This document shows, in pieces, positions 17,000-27,665 of a stretch of DNA of 64,000 nt. Source of the stretch: Sphingobacterium daejeonense (GTDB lineage: Bacteria > Bacteroidota > Bacteroidia > Sphingobacteriales > Sphingobacteriaceae); the NCBI RefSeq assembly GCF_901472535.1, contig NZ_LR590470.1, positions 1,302,001 to 1,366,000 of the forward strand. Direction: 5' to 3'. Within the stretch, counting starts at the first letter, position 1; the number at the start of each line of letters is the position of its first letter. The notes beneath the pieces are model-generated. The model made no database searches. It was not told where the DNA came from and was given only the letters and a program-made list of their open reading frames with translations. The position numbers and the translations under genes are program-made.

Positions 17000-18163
17000 A
17001 TGCTAATAACACAATTAAACCCTGAACATCAAGTTTTCAGGGAAAGTCTTCGTTCATTTATTCAAAAAGAAATCCTTCCTAATGTTGATACTTGGGAGGA
17101 AAATGGTGAAATTGATAAGTCAATCTGGAAGAAAATGGGTGATATGGGCTATTTAGGTCTTATATTCCCTGAAGAATACGGAGGCTTAAATTTAGAATTT
17201 GATTATTCCAAAATATTCTGCGAAGAATTGTCGCAATGTTTTTCTGGCGGATTCACGATTTCTGCTTTGGTGATTGAATATATGTCGGCAACCTATCTAT
17301 GGAAATATGGTTCAGAATTTTTAAAAGAAAAATATCTTACTCAAGTGATTGCTGGTGAAATGGTGAGTGCCGTAGCAATTACTGAGCCCGGTGCAGGCTC
17401 CGATGTTCAAAATATCAAAACTACCGCAGTAGATGAAGGAGATCATTTTGTAGTGAACGGTTCAAAAACCTTTATTACCAATGGTTATTATGGTGATTTT
17501 TTTTATCACTGCAGTAAAAACAGATCCCAAAGCTGGAAAAAAAGGTGTCAGTTTATTGCTAATTGACCGAAATGCTGCAGGTGTGACCGCCAATAAGATA
17601 AAAAAGATGGGTTGGTTAGCTTCAGATACTGCTGAATTGGGTTTTGATAACGTCATTGTTCCTAAAGAGAATTTAGTTGGTGAATTGGATGAAGGGTTTA
17701 AATATTTGATGGGTGGATTGCAGCTCGAAAGATTGACGGCAGCTATTCACAGCTTAGCTACTGCTGAATCAGCCGTTAATTATACCTTGGAATACATCAA
17801 GGAAAGATCAGCTTTTAACAAACAATTGAAGGATTTTCAAGTTATTCGTCATAGGGTGTCTCAGATGATGGCAGATATATTGGTGCAAAAAGCATTTGTG
17901 CAATATTGTTGTGATTTGCAGAATCAAGGTGTTTATGCAGTAAAAGAATGTTCTATTGCCAAATTGCAATGTAGTGAGCTCGCTGTCAAAGTAATCGGGA
18001 ATGCTTGCAGCTGTTTGGTGGTTATGGTTTTACTGAGGATTATAAAATATCAAGGCTTTACAGAGATGCAAAAGTCGGAACAATTATAGGAGGAACTTCA
18101 GAAATAATGCTAGAGATTTTATCAAAAATATTCATTGATGAAATTGACTATGCATCACGATAG
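17000..18163 (+). CDS. Acyl-CoA dehydrogenase, long-chain/isovaleryl type (two compensating indels)
   Basis: About 387 residues once two indels are undone. One extra T sits in the T8 run 17507-17514 (…NGYYGDFF then ITAVKTDPKAG), and one T is missing at 18005-18006 (before QLFGGYGFTEDY). The second restores the first frame, and the full span keeps a common stop. The FAD enzyme introduces the 2,3 double bond in acyl-CoA. Visible motifs: AITEPGAGSDVQ, KKMGWLASDTAEL, FGGYGFTEDY. The usual catalytic Glu of IYEGTS is Gly here (IIGGTSEIM), while GGLQLERLTAA has the Glu used by long-chain and isovaleryl-CoA enzymes. It lies 23 bases before the hydratase/dehydrogenase gene. Confidence 0.88.
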
Positions 18164-18186
18164 ATAACAGTCTAAATTAATTGATA

Positions 18187-20284
18187 ATGAGCAAAATTAA
18201 AGAAAGAATTAAAGAGCAAATCAGCGTGAGTAAGAATGCTGACGGAGTTTATCAATTAAGATGGATCAACGTGCGCACAAGTCCGCACGACCTTTCTATA
18301 GACGAATTTAAGTTTTGTACAGAGCTTTTATTGTCCGTTTTAAAGAAAGAAGATTGTACTAGTTTACAATTAATCTTAGAGGGTAAGTTCGAAAATGCAG
18401 ATTATGCTGAATTGATTGACCAGTCCAAAAATGATAGTTTTATAAAGAAACTCGACATTATTGATGGTTTGATCTTAGAATTATCGGAAATAGAAAAGCC
18501 AACAGTCGTTCTGTTCGATAAAAGGTGTACAGGTCTTGCTGCTGCTTTTCTTCTCTTGTTTGATAGGAGAATTGCGATTGGACCAAAAGCAAAATTGGGA
18601 TTCCCAGAAGGTTCCCTTGGCATGTTGACAGGGAATGGTAGTTTTACCAAACTTATCAGTATCCTCAAACCTGAATATTGTTATGATCTATTGACTTCGG
18701 GCAAATTGATAAAACCAGAGGAAGCCGAAAAGGTCGGTCTAATTAATGGACGGATTTCCTCGTGGGATCAGGTTCAAAATTGGTTGGCAGAAAATTCAGA
18801 GGTTAATCAACAAGACAAATTCAAGTGGAAAATAGACAATGCTGTATTGCAGGAAGGTACGGATATCTTAAATTCTAAGTCTTTAAAGCCTTCATTAATG
18901 ACTGAAGTTCTACTTGGTTTATTAAACGCATCTGCTGGATTGAATTTCAAGGAATTGTTGGAGCGTGAGCATCTGGCATATTATGGCATATTAACGGCTA
19001 AAGAAACCACGGCTAGAGTACGAACATTTCATTATGCAATTCAAGAAGCTATTGATAGCACTGAGGATTTGGAAGAAGAAGATTCTATTTCAAAGGTTGG
19101 TGTTATTGGTGCTGGCATGATGGGCTCGGGCATCGCTTATGAAGTTGCCAAAGCTGGAATCGATGTCGTTTTGAAAGATGTAGATCTTCAAAGTGCTGAG
19201 AAAGGAAGAGCATATTCAGAGAAAGTTTGTAATAAACTGATCGAGCTTGCAAAAATGAAAGAGGAGGATAAGCCGAAAATCATGGAGCGCATTTTGGCCA
19301 CCGAAGAACTTGAAGACCTGGATGGTTGTGAAATTATCGTTGAAGCAGTATTTGAAGATAAACGATTGAAAGCTGATGTGATAAAGGAAAGTAAAGGATA
19401 TTTGCAGTTGAGTGGGATATATGCCTCTAACACAACATCTTTACCGATCGGGAAATTAGCAAAGAATTTCGATGATCCAAGTCGTTTTATAGGTTTGCAT
19501 TTTTTCTCTCCTGTTGACCGTATGGCTCTTGTAGAAGTTATTTGTGGAAAAGAGACATCCGATATCACTTTGGAAAAGGCTTTACATTTTGTGGGCAAGT
19601 TGAATAAAATTCCTATTGTAGTCAATGATGGAAATGCATTTTTCACTTCTAGGATTTTCTTTTACTATTTGTTGGAAGGAATTACGATGTTGCTGGAAGG
19701 AATTCCGATGGAGCGAATTGAAGTCGGTGCTAAAAACGCTGGTTTTGCGGTTGGTCCCTTGGCTGTTTTGGATGAGATTTCATTGCCATTGATGGTACAT
19801 GTGTATGAACAGTTGCCGGAAATGAGTTATAGCCAAAAAAGGGTTTATAATTATTTGCAAAGAATGATCAAGAAGGGTAGGACAGGAAGAAAATCGAGTC
19901 GTGGATTCTATGATTATCCAGATGATAAACCGAAGAAATATTATAAAGACCGCGAACTAACTAAACTCGATACTCAAATTTCTGATAAGGATATTCAGGA
20001 TCGATTATTAGGTGTTTATGGCCCTTGATAGCTATCGATGTTTGGAAGAAGAGGTTTTAAATTATCCTGAAGATGGAGACGTTGGTTCTGTGTTGGGAAT
20101 TGGATTTCCAGCTCAGACAGGAGGTGTTTTCAGTTATATCGATAATATAGGGTTGGATGAATTTATCAAGAACTGCGAAAGCTTTTCGCAATATGGAGAT
20201 GAGTGGGAAATTCCTGAATCATTGAAGAAATTGCGTGATGAAGGTTTTACATTTTATGATGGATTTATTTCGCACTGGCCTTAA
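18187..20284 (+). CDS. Bifunctional enoyl-CoA hydratase / 3-hydroxyacyl-CoA dehydrogenase (one indel)
   Basis: About 698 residues after removing one T at 20015-20017, which otherwise cuts off the C-terminal ~90 residues (LDSYRCLEEEVLNYPEDGDV... IGFPAQTGGVFSYIDNIG). N-terminal crotonase-like domain about 25-215, with the catalytic-Glu motif FPEGSLGMLTGNGSF. NAD-binding Rossmann domain from about 300 (VIGAGMMGSGIAYEVAKAG), the catalytic His in FIGLHFFSP, and NDGNAFFTSRIF. It resembles FadJ/FadN-type multifunctional beta-oxidation proteins. With the acyl-CoA dehydrogenase it covers three steps of beta-oxidation; a thiolase is not in the window. It is convergent with prpD, sharing a terminator. 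Confidence 0.9.
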
Positions 20285-20293
20285 GAAAAAACA

Positions 20294-20325
20294 AAATGGG
20301 GAATCAAGCGATTCCCCATTTTTTT
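20294..20325. terminator. Bidirectional terminator between beta-oxidation and prp operons
   Basis: 12-bp stem AAATGGGGAATC (20294-20305) / GATTCCCCATTT (20310-20321), loop AAGC, T-run on one side and A-rich run on the other, so it works for both converging operons. Confidence 0.85.
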
Positions 20326-21772
20326 ATACCATTAGATCAACCAGTTCATGAACTGGTATTTTTGTTATTTTATCGTATTCTAGCGTATTGTCAAGGATTG
20401 TTTTTTGTTGTTTTTCTGCAAAAACACGGGCTAAATTAATCTTGTATTTTTCTAACAATTTAGGGATTCCTTCATCTCTACGTCTTCTGTGACCGATCGG
20501 ATATTCCACTACAACTTCATCGAAAAAAGTACCATCATTCAATTCTAATGTCAGAGCATTTGCGATTGAGCGTTTTTCTGGATCATGATAGTCTTTGGTA
20601 ATTTGTGGGTCTTCAAAACATGTTATTTTTTCACGGAGCTCATCGATTCTTGGATCCGAGGCAACATTGTCTTCATAGTCAGCAGCTGTAAGTCTTCCGA
20701 AGATTAGAGGCACTGCTACCATATATTGAATGGCATGGTCGCGGTCAGCAGGATTGTGCAATGGTCCTTTTTTATCGATTATTCTGATAGCGGCTTCATG
20801 CGTTCGGATTTTGATCGATTTGATGTCATCTGAAGTTTTCCCAGCATCTTTAAGTTGTTGATGCAAAGTCATTGCTGCTTCCACAGCTGTTTGAGAATGG
20901 AATTCTGCAGGGAATGAGATTTTGAACAGTACATTTTCCATGACATACGTTCCGTAAGGTCTTTGGAATTTAAAAGGGTTTCCTTTGAAAGAAACATCAT
21001 AAAATCCCCAAACAGGAGCAGTTAAAACTGAGGGATAGCCCATTTCACCTTTTTGAGCAATTAATGCCAATCGTACGGCTCTTGAGGTCGCATCACCAGC
21101 AGCCCATGATTTCCTGCTTCCGGTGTTTGGTGCATGTCGATATGTTCTTAACGATTGGCCATCTACGAATGCCAAGGATAGGGCATTGATTAGTTCATCT
21201 TTGCTTAGACCCAATAGTTTACTGACAACAGCGGTTGAAGCTACCTTTACCAAGATAACATGGTCAAGACCTACTTTATTGAATGAATTCTCTAGTGCTA
21301 GGACACCTTGGACCTCATGTGCCATAACCATGGCTTCCAAGACTTCAATCATTAACAAAGGTTCCTTTCCCTGAGCAATTCGATTTCTAGAGATCCAGTC
21401 TGCAACGGCAAGGATTCCACCTAGATTATCTGACGGGTGTCCCCATTCTGCAGCTAACCATGTATCGTTGAAATCTAACCAGCGCACCATTGCCCCGATA
21501 TTGAAAGCCGCTTGGATAGGGTCTAATTGATAGGGTGTTCCAGGAACTTTAGCGCCATGAGGAACAATTGTCCCAGGTACAATAGGGCCTAGCATTTTTG
21601 TGCAGGCAGGATAAGTTAAGGCTTCAAAACCACAACCCAATGTGTCTAGAAAGCAATAATGTGCCGTTTTTAGAGCTAGATCACTATCTATTTTATACTG
21701 TAGGATATAATCAGCTATATCTACTAAAACTTGGTCTGGATTGGGTCTGTTGTTTGAAATATGTGAAGACAT
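20324..21772 (-). CDS. prpD: 2-methylcitrate dehydratase, MmgE/PrpD family
   Basis: 482 residues, normal for PrpD. Family marks: [38 protein letters not shown] (key part [16 protein letters not shown]), [30 protein letters not shown]. It dehydrates 2-methylcitrate in the methylcitrate cycle. It is the third gene of a minus-strand operon prpB-prpC-prpD (27-base gap to prpC), so the cycle from propionyl-CoA plus oxaloacetate to pyruvate plus succinate is nearly complete here, using host aconitase for hydration. Assignment strong from sequence and context. Confidence 0.93.
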   Translation of the reverse strand: MSSHISNNRPNPDQVLVDIADYILQYKIDSDLALKTAHYCFLDTLGCGFEALTYPACTKMLGPIVPGTIVPHGAKVPGTPYQLDPIQAAFNIGAMVRWLDFNDTWLAAEWGHPSDNLGGILAVADWISRNRIAQGKEPLLMIEVLEAMVMAHEVQGVLALENSFNKVGLDHVILVKVASTAVVSKLLGLSKDELINALSLAFVDGQSLRTYRHAPNTGSRKSWAAGDATSRAVRLALIAQKGEMGYPSVLTAPVWGFYDVSFKGNPFKFQRPYGTYVMENVLFKISFPAEFHSQTAVEAAMTLHQQLKDAGKTSDDIKSIKIRTHEAAIRIIDKKGPLHNPADRDHAIQYMVAVPLIFGRLTAADYEDNVASDPRIDELREKITCFEDPQITKDYHDPEKRSIANALTLELNDGTFFDEVVVEYPIGHRRRRDEGIPKLLEKYKINLARVFAEKQQKTILDNTLEYDKITKIPVHELVDLMV

Positions 21773-21799
21773 TATTTTATTTAAATGATTGTTGAATTA

Positions 21800-22954
21800 T
21801 TATTTTCTTTCTGATATTGGAATAAATTCTCTGTTTTCTGGTCCAGTATAATTTGCACTAGGTCTGATTATTTTTCCATCCTCTCTTTGTTCAATTATAT
21901 GTGCTCCCCATCCAGAAATTCTTGACATAACAAATAATGGAGTGAACATATCTGTAGGGATGCCCATTAAATGGTAAGCAACTGCGGAAAACCAATCTAA
22001 GTTGGGGAACATTCTTTTTTCATCCCACATAACTGTTTCTATCCGTTCGGCGATATCAAACAGGCGCATATCACCAGCTTCTTCAGAAAGCTGTTTAGCG
22101 ATTTTTTTTATCACTTGATTTCTAGGATCGGCAATCGTATAGACTGGATGTCCAAAACCAATGATTACCTCTTTGTTAGCCAGCCTTTTCTTGATGTCAG
22201 CTTCAGCTTCATCAGCATTGGCATATCGCTCTTGAATTTCATAGGCAACCTCATTGGCACCGCCATGCTTAGGGCCCCTAAGTGCGCCGATTGCTCCTGA
22301 AATTGCCGAATAGACGTCAGAACCAGTTCCTGCTATTACTCGAGAAGTGAATGTCGAGGCATTGAATTCGTGTTCTGCATATAAATTTAGCGAAACTTGC
22401 ATTGCATGAACCCAAGAAGACCTAGGTTCTTCACCATGTAAAAGATGAAGAAATTGGCCACCCAATGTTGCATCAGAGGTTTCGACATCTATTTCTTTCT
22501 GATTATGACTGAAATGGTACCAATATAATAGTGCGGATCCCATACTGGCCATTAAACGATCGATTATATTTCTAGTAGTGTCAACTTCGTGAATAAGTGG
22601 TTCTGGCTCCAGAGTGCCAAAAACCGAAACTGAAGTTCTTAAGACATCCATTGGATGCGCAAATTCTGGAATTAATTTCAAGACATCCTTTAATGGTTGA
22701 GGTAGTCCGCGATCAGCAATTAATTTTTGTTGATAATGTTGAAGTTCGGATTCAGTTGGAAGATGACCATGGATTAATAGGTAAGCTACTTCTTCAAAGG
22801 TTGCTTTTTCTGCAAGATCTAAGATGTCGTAGCCTCTATAATGAAGGTCATTTCCACTTTTTCCTACTGTACATAATGCTGTGTTTCCAGCAGGAACACC
22901 CGAAAGGGCAACGCTTTTTTTAGGCTTAAACCCAGTTTCATTGGCTTCTTTCAT
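21800..22954 (-). CDS. prpC: 2-methylcitrate synthase
   Basis: 384 residues of the citrate-synthase fold. The PrpC-type start [18 protein letters not shown] is followed by RGYDILDLA, and catalytic segments include [20 protein letters not shown] (His) and the ending [17 protein letters not shown]. It condenses propionyl-CoA with oxaloacetate. The short N-terminus and these motifs favour methylcitrate synthase over the housekeeping citrate synthase. It starts 1 base after the prpB stop, so translation is coupled. Confidence 0.93.
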   Translation of the reverse strand: MKEANETGFKPKKSVALSGVPAGNTALCTVGKSGNDLHYRGYDILDLAEKATFEEVAYLLIHGHLPTESELQHYQQKLIADRGLPQPLKDVLKLIPEFAHPMDVLRTSVSVFGTLEPEPLIHEVDTTRNIIDRLMASMGSALLYWYHFSHNQKEIDVETSDATLGGQFLHLLHGEEPRSSWVHAMQVSLNLYAEHEFNASTFTSRVIAGTGSDVYSAISGAIGALRGPKHGGANEVAYEIQERYANADEAEADIKKRLANKEVIIGFGHPVYTIADPRNQVIKKIAKQLSEEAGDMRLFDIAERIETVMWDEKRMFPNLDWFSAVAYHLMGIPTDMFTPLFVMSRISGWGAHIIEQREDGKIIRPSANYTGPENREFIPISERK

Positions 22955-22955
22955 A

Positions 22956-23834
22956 TCATTTGTTTTTAAATAATTGGTCTAATTCATTCTCATAACGATA
23001 GTAATCTATGCTTTTATATAGTTCTTCTCGAGTTTGCATAGTATCGATTACATTTGCCTGAGTTCCATCTTTACGAATATGTTCATATACATTTAAAGCT
23101 GCTTTATTGGCCGCCCTAAATGCGGATAGAGGATATAAAACAATGGAAACTCTGGCTTTTTTAAGTTCTTCAACGGTGTATAGATCCGTCTGGCCGAACT
23201 CTGTGATATTGGCAAGGACGGGTAATCCTGTAGCTTCGGCAAATCTGGTGTAATCTTCGATTTTTCGAACGGCCTCTGCAAATATAAAATCGGCACCTGC
23301 TATTTGATAGGCTACAGCACGATCCAGAGCTTTATCCAAGCCTTCAGACGCTATGGCATCAGTTCTTGCACCAATTAAAAAATCAGGGTCTTTTCTTGCA
23401 TGTACTGCCGCTTTTATGCGGTCGACCATTTCTTCTGTTGATACTAATTCTTTACCTGGTCTGTGGCCACAACGTTTCGCCCCAACTTGATCTTCCATGT
23501 GGATACCGGCAGCACCTGCCTTCTCAAGTGATTGTATCGTTCGTGTAATATTGAATGCGGAAGGTCCAAAACCTGTGTCAATGTCTACCAATAAAGGCAG
23601 TGAACATACATTTGTAATTCTTTCTACATCGATAAGCACATCTTGAAGACCTGTAATACCTAAATCTGGAATACCTAAAGAGCCTGCAGCTACACCACCA
23701 CCTGAAAGGTAAATAGCTTTGAATCCGGATTGTTCAGCCAACAAAGCATGGTTGGCATTGATAGCACCGACTATTTGGAGTGGAGTTTCGGATTGGATAG
23801 CATCCCTTAATTTTCTTCCTGCGGAATCCTTCAT
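22956..23834 (-). CDS. prpB: Methylisocitrate lyase
   Basis: 292 residues of the PEP mutase/isocitrate lyase superfamily. N-terminal region [19 protein letters not shown], metal-binding [10 protein letters not shown], and the catalytic-cysteine motif [12 protein letters not shown]. It cleaves 2-methylisocitrate to pyruvate and succinate. First gene of prpBCD; no PrpR-type activator is next to it, so control is probably by a distant regulator. Intact. Confidence 0.94.
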   Translation of the reverse strand: MKDSAGRKLRDAIQSETPLQIVGAINANHALLAEQSGFKAIYLSGGGVAAGSLGIPDLGITGLQDVLIDVERITNVCSLPLLVDIDTGFGPSAFNITRTIQSLEKAGAAGIHMEDQVGAKRCGHRPGKELVSTEEMVDRIKAAVHARKDPDFLIGARTDAIASEGLDKALDRAVAYQIAGADFIFAEAVRKIEDYTRFAEATGLPVLANITEFGQTDLYTVEELKKARVSIVLYPLSAFRAANKAALNVYEHIRKDGTQANVIDTMQTREELYKSIDYYRYENELDQLFKNK

Positions 23835-24021
23835 ATATTGATGGAATTTTTAAAGTTTATAATAGATATTTTTGAAGACAAAATTGAACTTGGACTGCCA
23901 ATTTGCCTCTCTTTTAAAGGTAGGAAAATTTATGGGTTAATAGAATTTTCTGACTGGAAAAGATGAATAAGAAATTGACTTAAAAGGATATAAGGATAGG
24001 AGGGAATGTTGCAAGTTTGCT

Positions 24022-24506
24022 TTACCGATAAAGTTTTCTTGTTTCAATAAAAAGATCGATTTGATTCAAGATAATTGGCAGTTTTTTAAGAATTTCATGC
24101 GACCAAAACCTAAAATACAGTGTATCCTAAATCTCTCAGAGCTTTATTACTTGCGAAGTCTTTTTGAATGTTTCTTTCAATTTTGGGAATCCAAAATTCT
24201 TGATTGGATTTGATATTTTCTCTTGCTTCTTTCCAATTGTATCCGTGCCAAAATTCCCCATCGACAAAGATGGCTAACTTATATTTTTTGATCACAATAT
24301 CAGGAGTCCCCGGGAGTTCATTTTGATGTATTCGATAACGAATATTTTTTGACCAAAGAGCTTTCCGAAGTTTGATCTCAGGTTTTGGAGTTTTTACTTC
24401 TGATTTTAGACATGATTTTGCTACGCTTTTTACTGGTGTAAAAGCCTTGTGATTCCTCAAAGCGTGGCACTTTGATAGGTTTGTCATCCAAGAGGTAGTT
24501 AATCAT
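24022..24506 (-). CDS. vsr: Very short patch repair (Vsr-like) endonuclease (two indels)
   Basis: About 160 residues after removing one T from the run 24383-24386 and one A from 24112-24115. These give the N-terminus KKRSKIMSKIRSKNSKPEI and the C-terminus GYTVFRFWSHEILKKLP. As sequenced, the open part covers only the middle. Vsr motifs: KPEIKLRKALW, YRIHQNELPGTPDIV (catalytic Asp), FVDGEFWHGYNW, NVER-like NIQKDFASNKALRDLGY. The zinc-binding Cys/His cluster of E. coli Vsr is absent, as in the shorter DGEFWHG subgroup. Vsr nicks T:G mismatches made by deaminated 5-methylcytosine. No cytosine methylase is in the window, so it is an orphan here. Confidence 0.85.
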
Positions 24507-24556
24507 AATTCAAAATTAAGAAGAAAATAGGTACATCAACAAAGAAAATAAAATAA

Positions 24557-24577
24557 GTTAAAATCATATGTTTTAAC
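24557..24577. promoter_or_regulatory. Inverted repeat between vsr and the second susCD
   Basis: Perfect arms GTTAAAA (24557-24563) and TTTTAAC (24571-24577). A second, smaller one, TACACT (24588-24593) / AGTGTA (24604-24609), follows. Both precede susC by about 90-140 bases and are candidate regulator sites. Confidence 0.35.
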
Positions 24578-24695
24578 ATATTTTTCCTACACTGTAACAA
24601 AAGAGTGTAATTATGTTCAAATTTGTTTACCAAATGATTTTTTAAGATTTTCGCCCGAAAATAAACCTTAATAATAACATAAACCTACTTAACTA

Positions 24696-27658
24696 ATGAA
24701 AAAACAAACTGGTTATTTCAGGACGCTGACCAAAATTCTACTGTTCAGCGGTTCACTTAGCATGGTTCCAATTTCTCCGTTATTTGCAGACTCAGCCATT
24801 TACTCTGTTATTCAGCAAAGTATCACTGGGTCTGTCAAAGATTCTAATGGACAACCTCTAGCTGGCGCTACGGTTTCTGTAAAAGGAACTCAAAACAAAA
24901 CCCAATCCGATGTAAATGGAAATTTTGAATTGTCTAATGTTCCAAATGGTGCAGTCATAACTGTCACTATGATTGGTTATTTGAACAAAGAAGTTCCTTC
25001 AAATGGAAACGCAATTTCTATTGTATTAGAAGATGATCCTCAAGGATTAGATGAAGTTGTAGTAGTGGGTTACGGTTCTTTGGACAAAAAAGAATTAACA
25101 AGTGCGGTTACAACTATCAAACCTAAAGATTTTGTTCCAGGAACAGTATCTCCGTTGATGTCTATGCAAGGAAAAGTTGCTGGATTAAACGTATCATCGA
25201 ATAATGGTTCTGATCCTAATTCGCAAGTTACACTACAATTAAGAGGTGTCAATTCTGTGAATGCTGCCCAAGGTCCATTGGTAGTAATTGATGGAGTTCC
25301 TGGTGGGGATGTAAATTCTGTAGCTAAGGAAGATATTGAATCCATTTCAGTTTTGCGTGATGCATCAGCAGCAGCTATTTATGGAACAAGGGCATCTGGA
25401 GGTGTAATCTTAATCACAACAAAACGTCCTCAAATTGGTAAGCCTAGTGTAAACTTTACTTCAGAATATTTTATGGAAAGTATCAGAAGAAGACCACAGG
25501 TTTTATCTCCTGAGAAATTTGTTGAAGTAGGATTAGGTGGAAGATTTAGGGTATAGGACAGATTGGTATAATGAGGTTACCAATAAGAACCCGTTCAGCC
25601 ATCGCCAAGTTCTCAATGTAAGTGGTGGTTCTGAAGATGCTAACGTATATGCAACATTTACGAAAAGAGATGCAAAAGGTATAGCAATTGGTTCAAAACG
25701 TGGTGAAATCGGCGGTCGTATTAATACAAACTTTAGATTCTTTGATGGATTTGCAGAATTAATGTCCAATGTAAGTTATAATCAAGTTGATGCAGACTTC
25801 ACAAATAATGACATCTTCAATATGGCAATGGTTTTAAACCCAACTGAAACTCCATATAATCCTGATGATGTAACTGGTTATCATGTGTTTAACGGTGGTT
25901 ACGATTATTGGAATCCTGTAGCAGAGGTTATGCTACGTGATGACAGAAGGCAGTATCGATATTTATTGGCAAATTCAACTTTGAAGTTAAATCTTACTGA
26001 CTTTTTAAGTACCAGTGCAACTGTTGGTATTAAGAGCAATTCAGAGCACGGGAGTTTCTTTCGTTCTGCTCAACATAGATTGTCAAGGTTAGATGGAATT
26101 GATGGATATGCAAGTCAAGATTTCAATCGACATTTGGATCGCGTATTTGAATGGACTGTTAATTTTAACAAGCGTTGGGAACAACACTCTGTGAATGCAG
26201 TAGGAGGTTACAGTTATCAAGACTTCAATGGTCGTGGTTTTAGTGGAAACAACTCTGATTTTCCAGTTGATGGAATCAAGGAAAATGATATGGGCACAGG
26301 AAGCTTTTTGCCGGATGGCCGCTCAGGTCTAGGGTCTTGGAGAAATCCTTGGGTTAAATTAGCTGCATTCTTCGGTCGTGTAAACTATTCATATTTGGAT
26401 CGATATATTGTGACTGCAACTGCACGTTATGAGGGGTCTTCTAAATTTGCTCCTGAAAATCGTTGGGGATTTTTCCCGGGTGTTTCCGTTGGATGGAGAA
26501 TGTCTCAAGAACCTTTTATGCAGGATATAACTTTTATAAACGACTTGAAATTTTAGAGCTGGATATGGTGAAACAGGAAATGAAGGTTTTGGTGCTGAAG
26601 TTTCTACTCGTATGTACTCTGCTGATACATGGTTTTTGCAAGATGGAAAATGGTTTAGAACTTTTGGGGTTAAACACAACCAAAATCCAGGGATTAAATG
26701 GGAAGTGAAAAAAGAATATAACCTTGGAATGGACTTTACTATACTAAATAATAAATTAGGTGGTCGATTTGATGTCTATAAACGTAAAATCGATGATTTG
26801 ATTTATGATATCTCCGTTTCTCAACCTCCTGCAATCCACGATAAAACAACGATGAATGTGGGTAGTATGCAAAATACAGGTTTTGAATTTGAATTAAATT
26901 ATAAAGCCGTTCAAAAAGAGAATTTCAGTTACACCACCTCAATCGTTGCCTCACACAATAAAAGTAAATTAAATTCCCTTTGGGGCAGTCAAACTTTTTC
27001 TGATAGAAAAGGATTCCCTGCTCCGGGTTCTCCAGGATCTGCAGTAAGATTATATCCAAATGAAGCTATTGGTAGATTCTTTTTGTGGAGGTTCGCTGGT
27101 TTTACAGATGATGGATATTGGAAGCTTTATGATAAGGAAGGAAATGCTTTTGATGTACGTGAGCAAAGTAAAACTCCGGGAGACAAGGTGTTCGTTGGTA
27201 ATGCAATCCCAACTATGCAATTATCATGGAACAACGAATTTACCTACAAAAATTGGGATGCAAACATCTATATGAGAAGCTGGATTGGTCATGATGTTTT
27301 TAACATGATCAATATGTATTACAGTTTGCCAAATGTTCAAGGACAAAACGTCTTGGATGAAGCCTATGAAGATCATAAAAATGTTAGGGGTGAAAAAGAG
27401 CTTTCAGATTATTGGTTGGAAAAGGGTACATTCTTAAAAGTAGATGCTATTAATATTGGTTATACTTTCAATAGGGAAATGATTAAACCATTTAAAAGTT
27501 TGAGAGTGTATGCTACAGGAAGGGACTTATTTGTATTTACTAATTATACTGGTTTGGATCCTGAAGTAAATATCAATGGATTAGAGCCAGGTTTTGAAGA
27601 GCGTAATGTATATCCAAAAACTAGAACATTTATGTTTGGTTTACAACTTAATTTTTAA
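24696..27658 (+). CDS. SusC/RagA-family TonB-linked transporter (two indels)
   Basis: About 986 residues as one gene, currently split in three by one extra base around 25529-25542 (…PEKFVEVG then EDLGYRTDWYNEV) and one extra T in 26551-26554 (…INDLKF then RAGYGETGNEG). Signal peptide about 1-32; CarboxypepD-like domain (GSVKDSNGQPLAGATVSVKG); LDEVVVVGYGSLDKKELTSA; plug segments (LRGVNSVNAAQGPLVVIDGV; RDASAAAIYGTRASGGVILI); barrel ending MFGLQLNF. Substrate unknown. The following SusD gene begins 7 bases downstream. These are likely errors, since each fix restores conserved SusC text. Confidence 0.9.
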
Positions 27659-27665
27659 TCATACC

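Noticed and set aside
24696..27658. Three separate genes (a short SusC N-terminus and two barrel pieces)
   Set aside because: The pieces join at single-base indels into one normal-length SusC; separate genes would lack starts and signal peptides.
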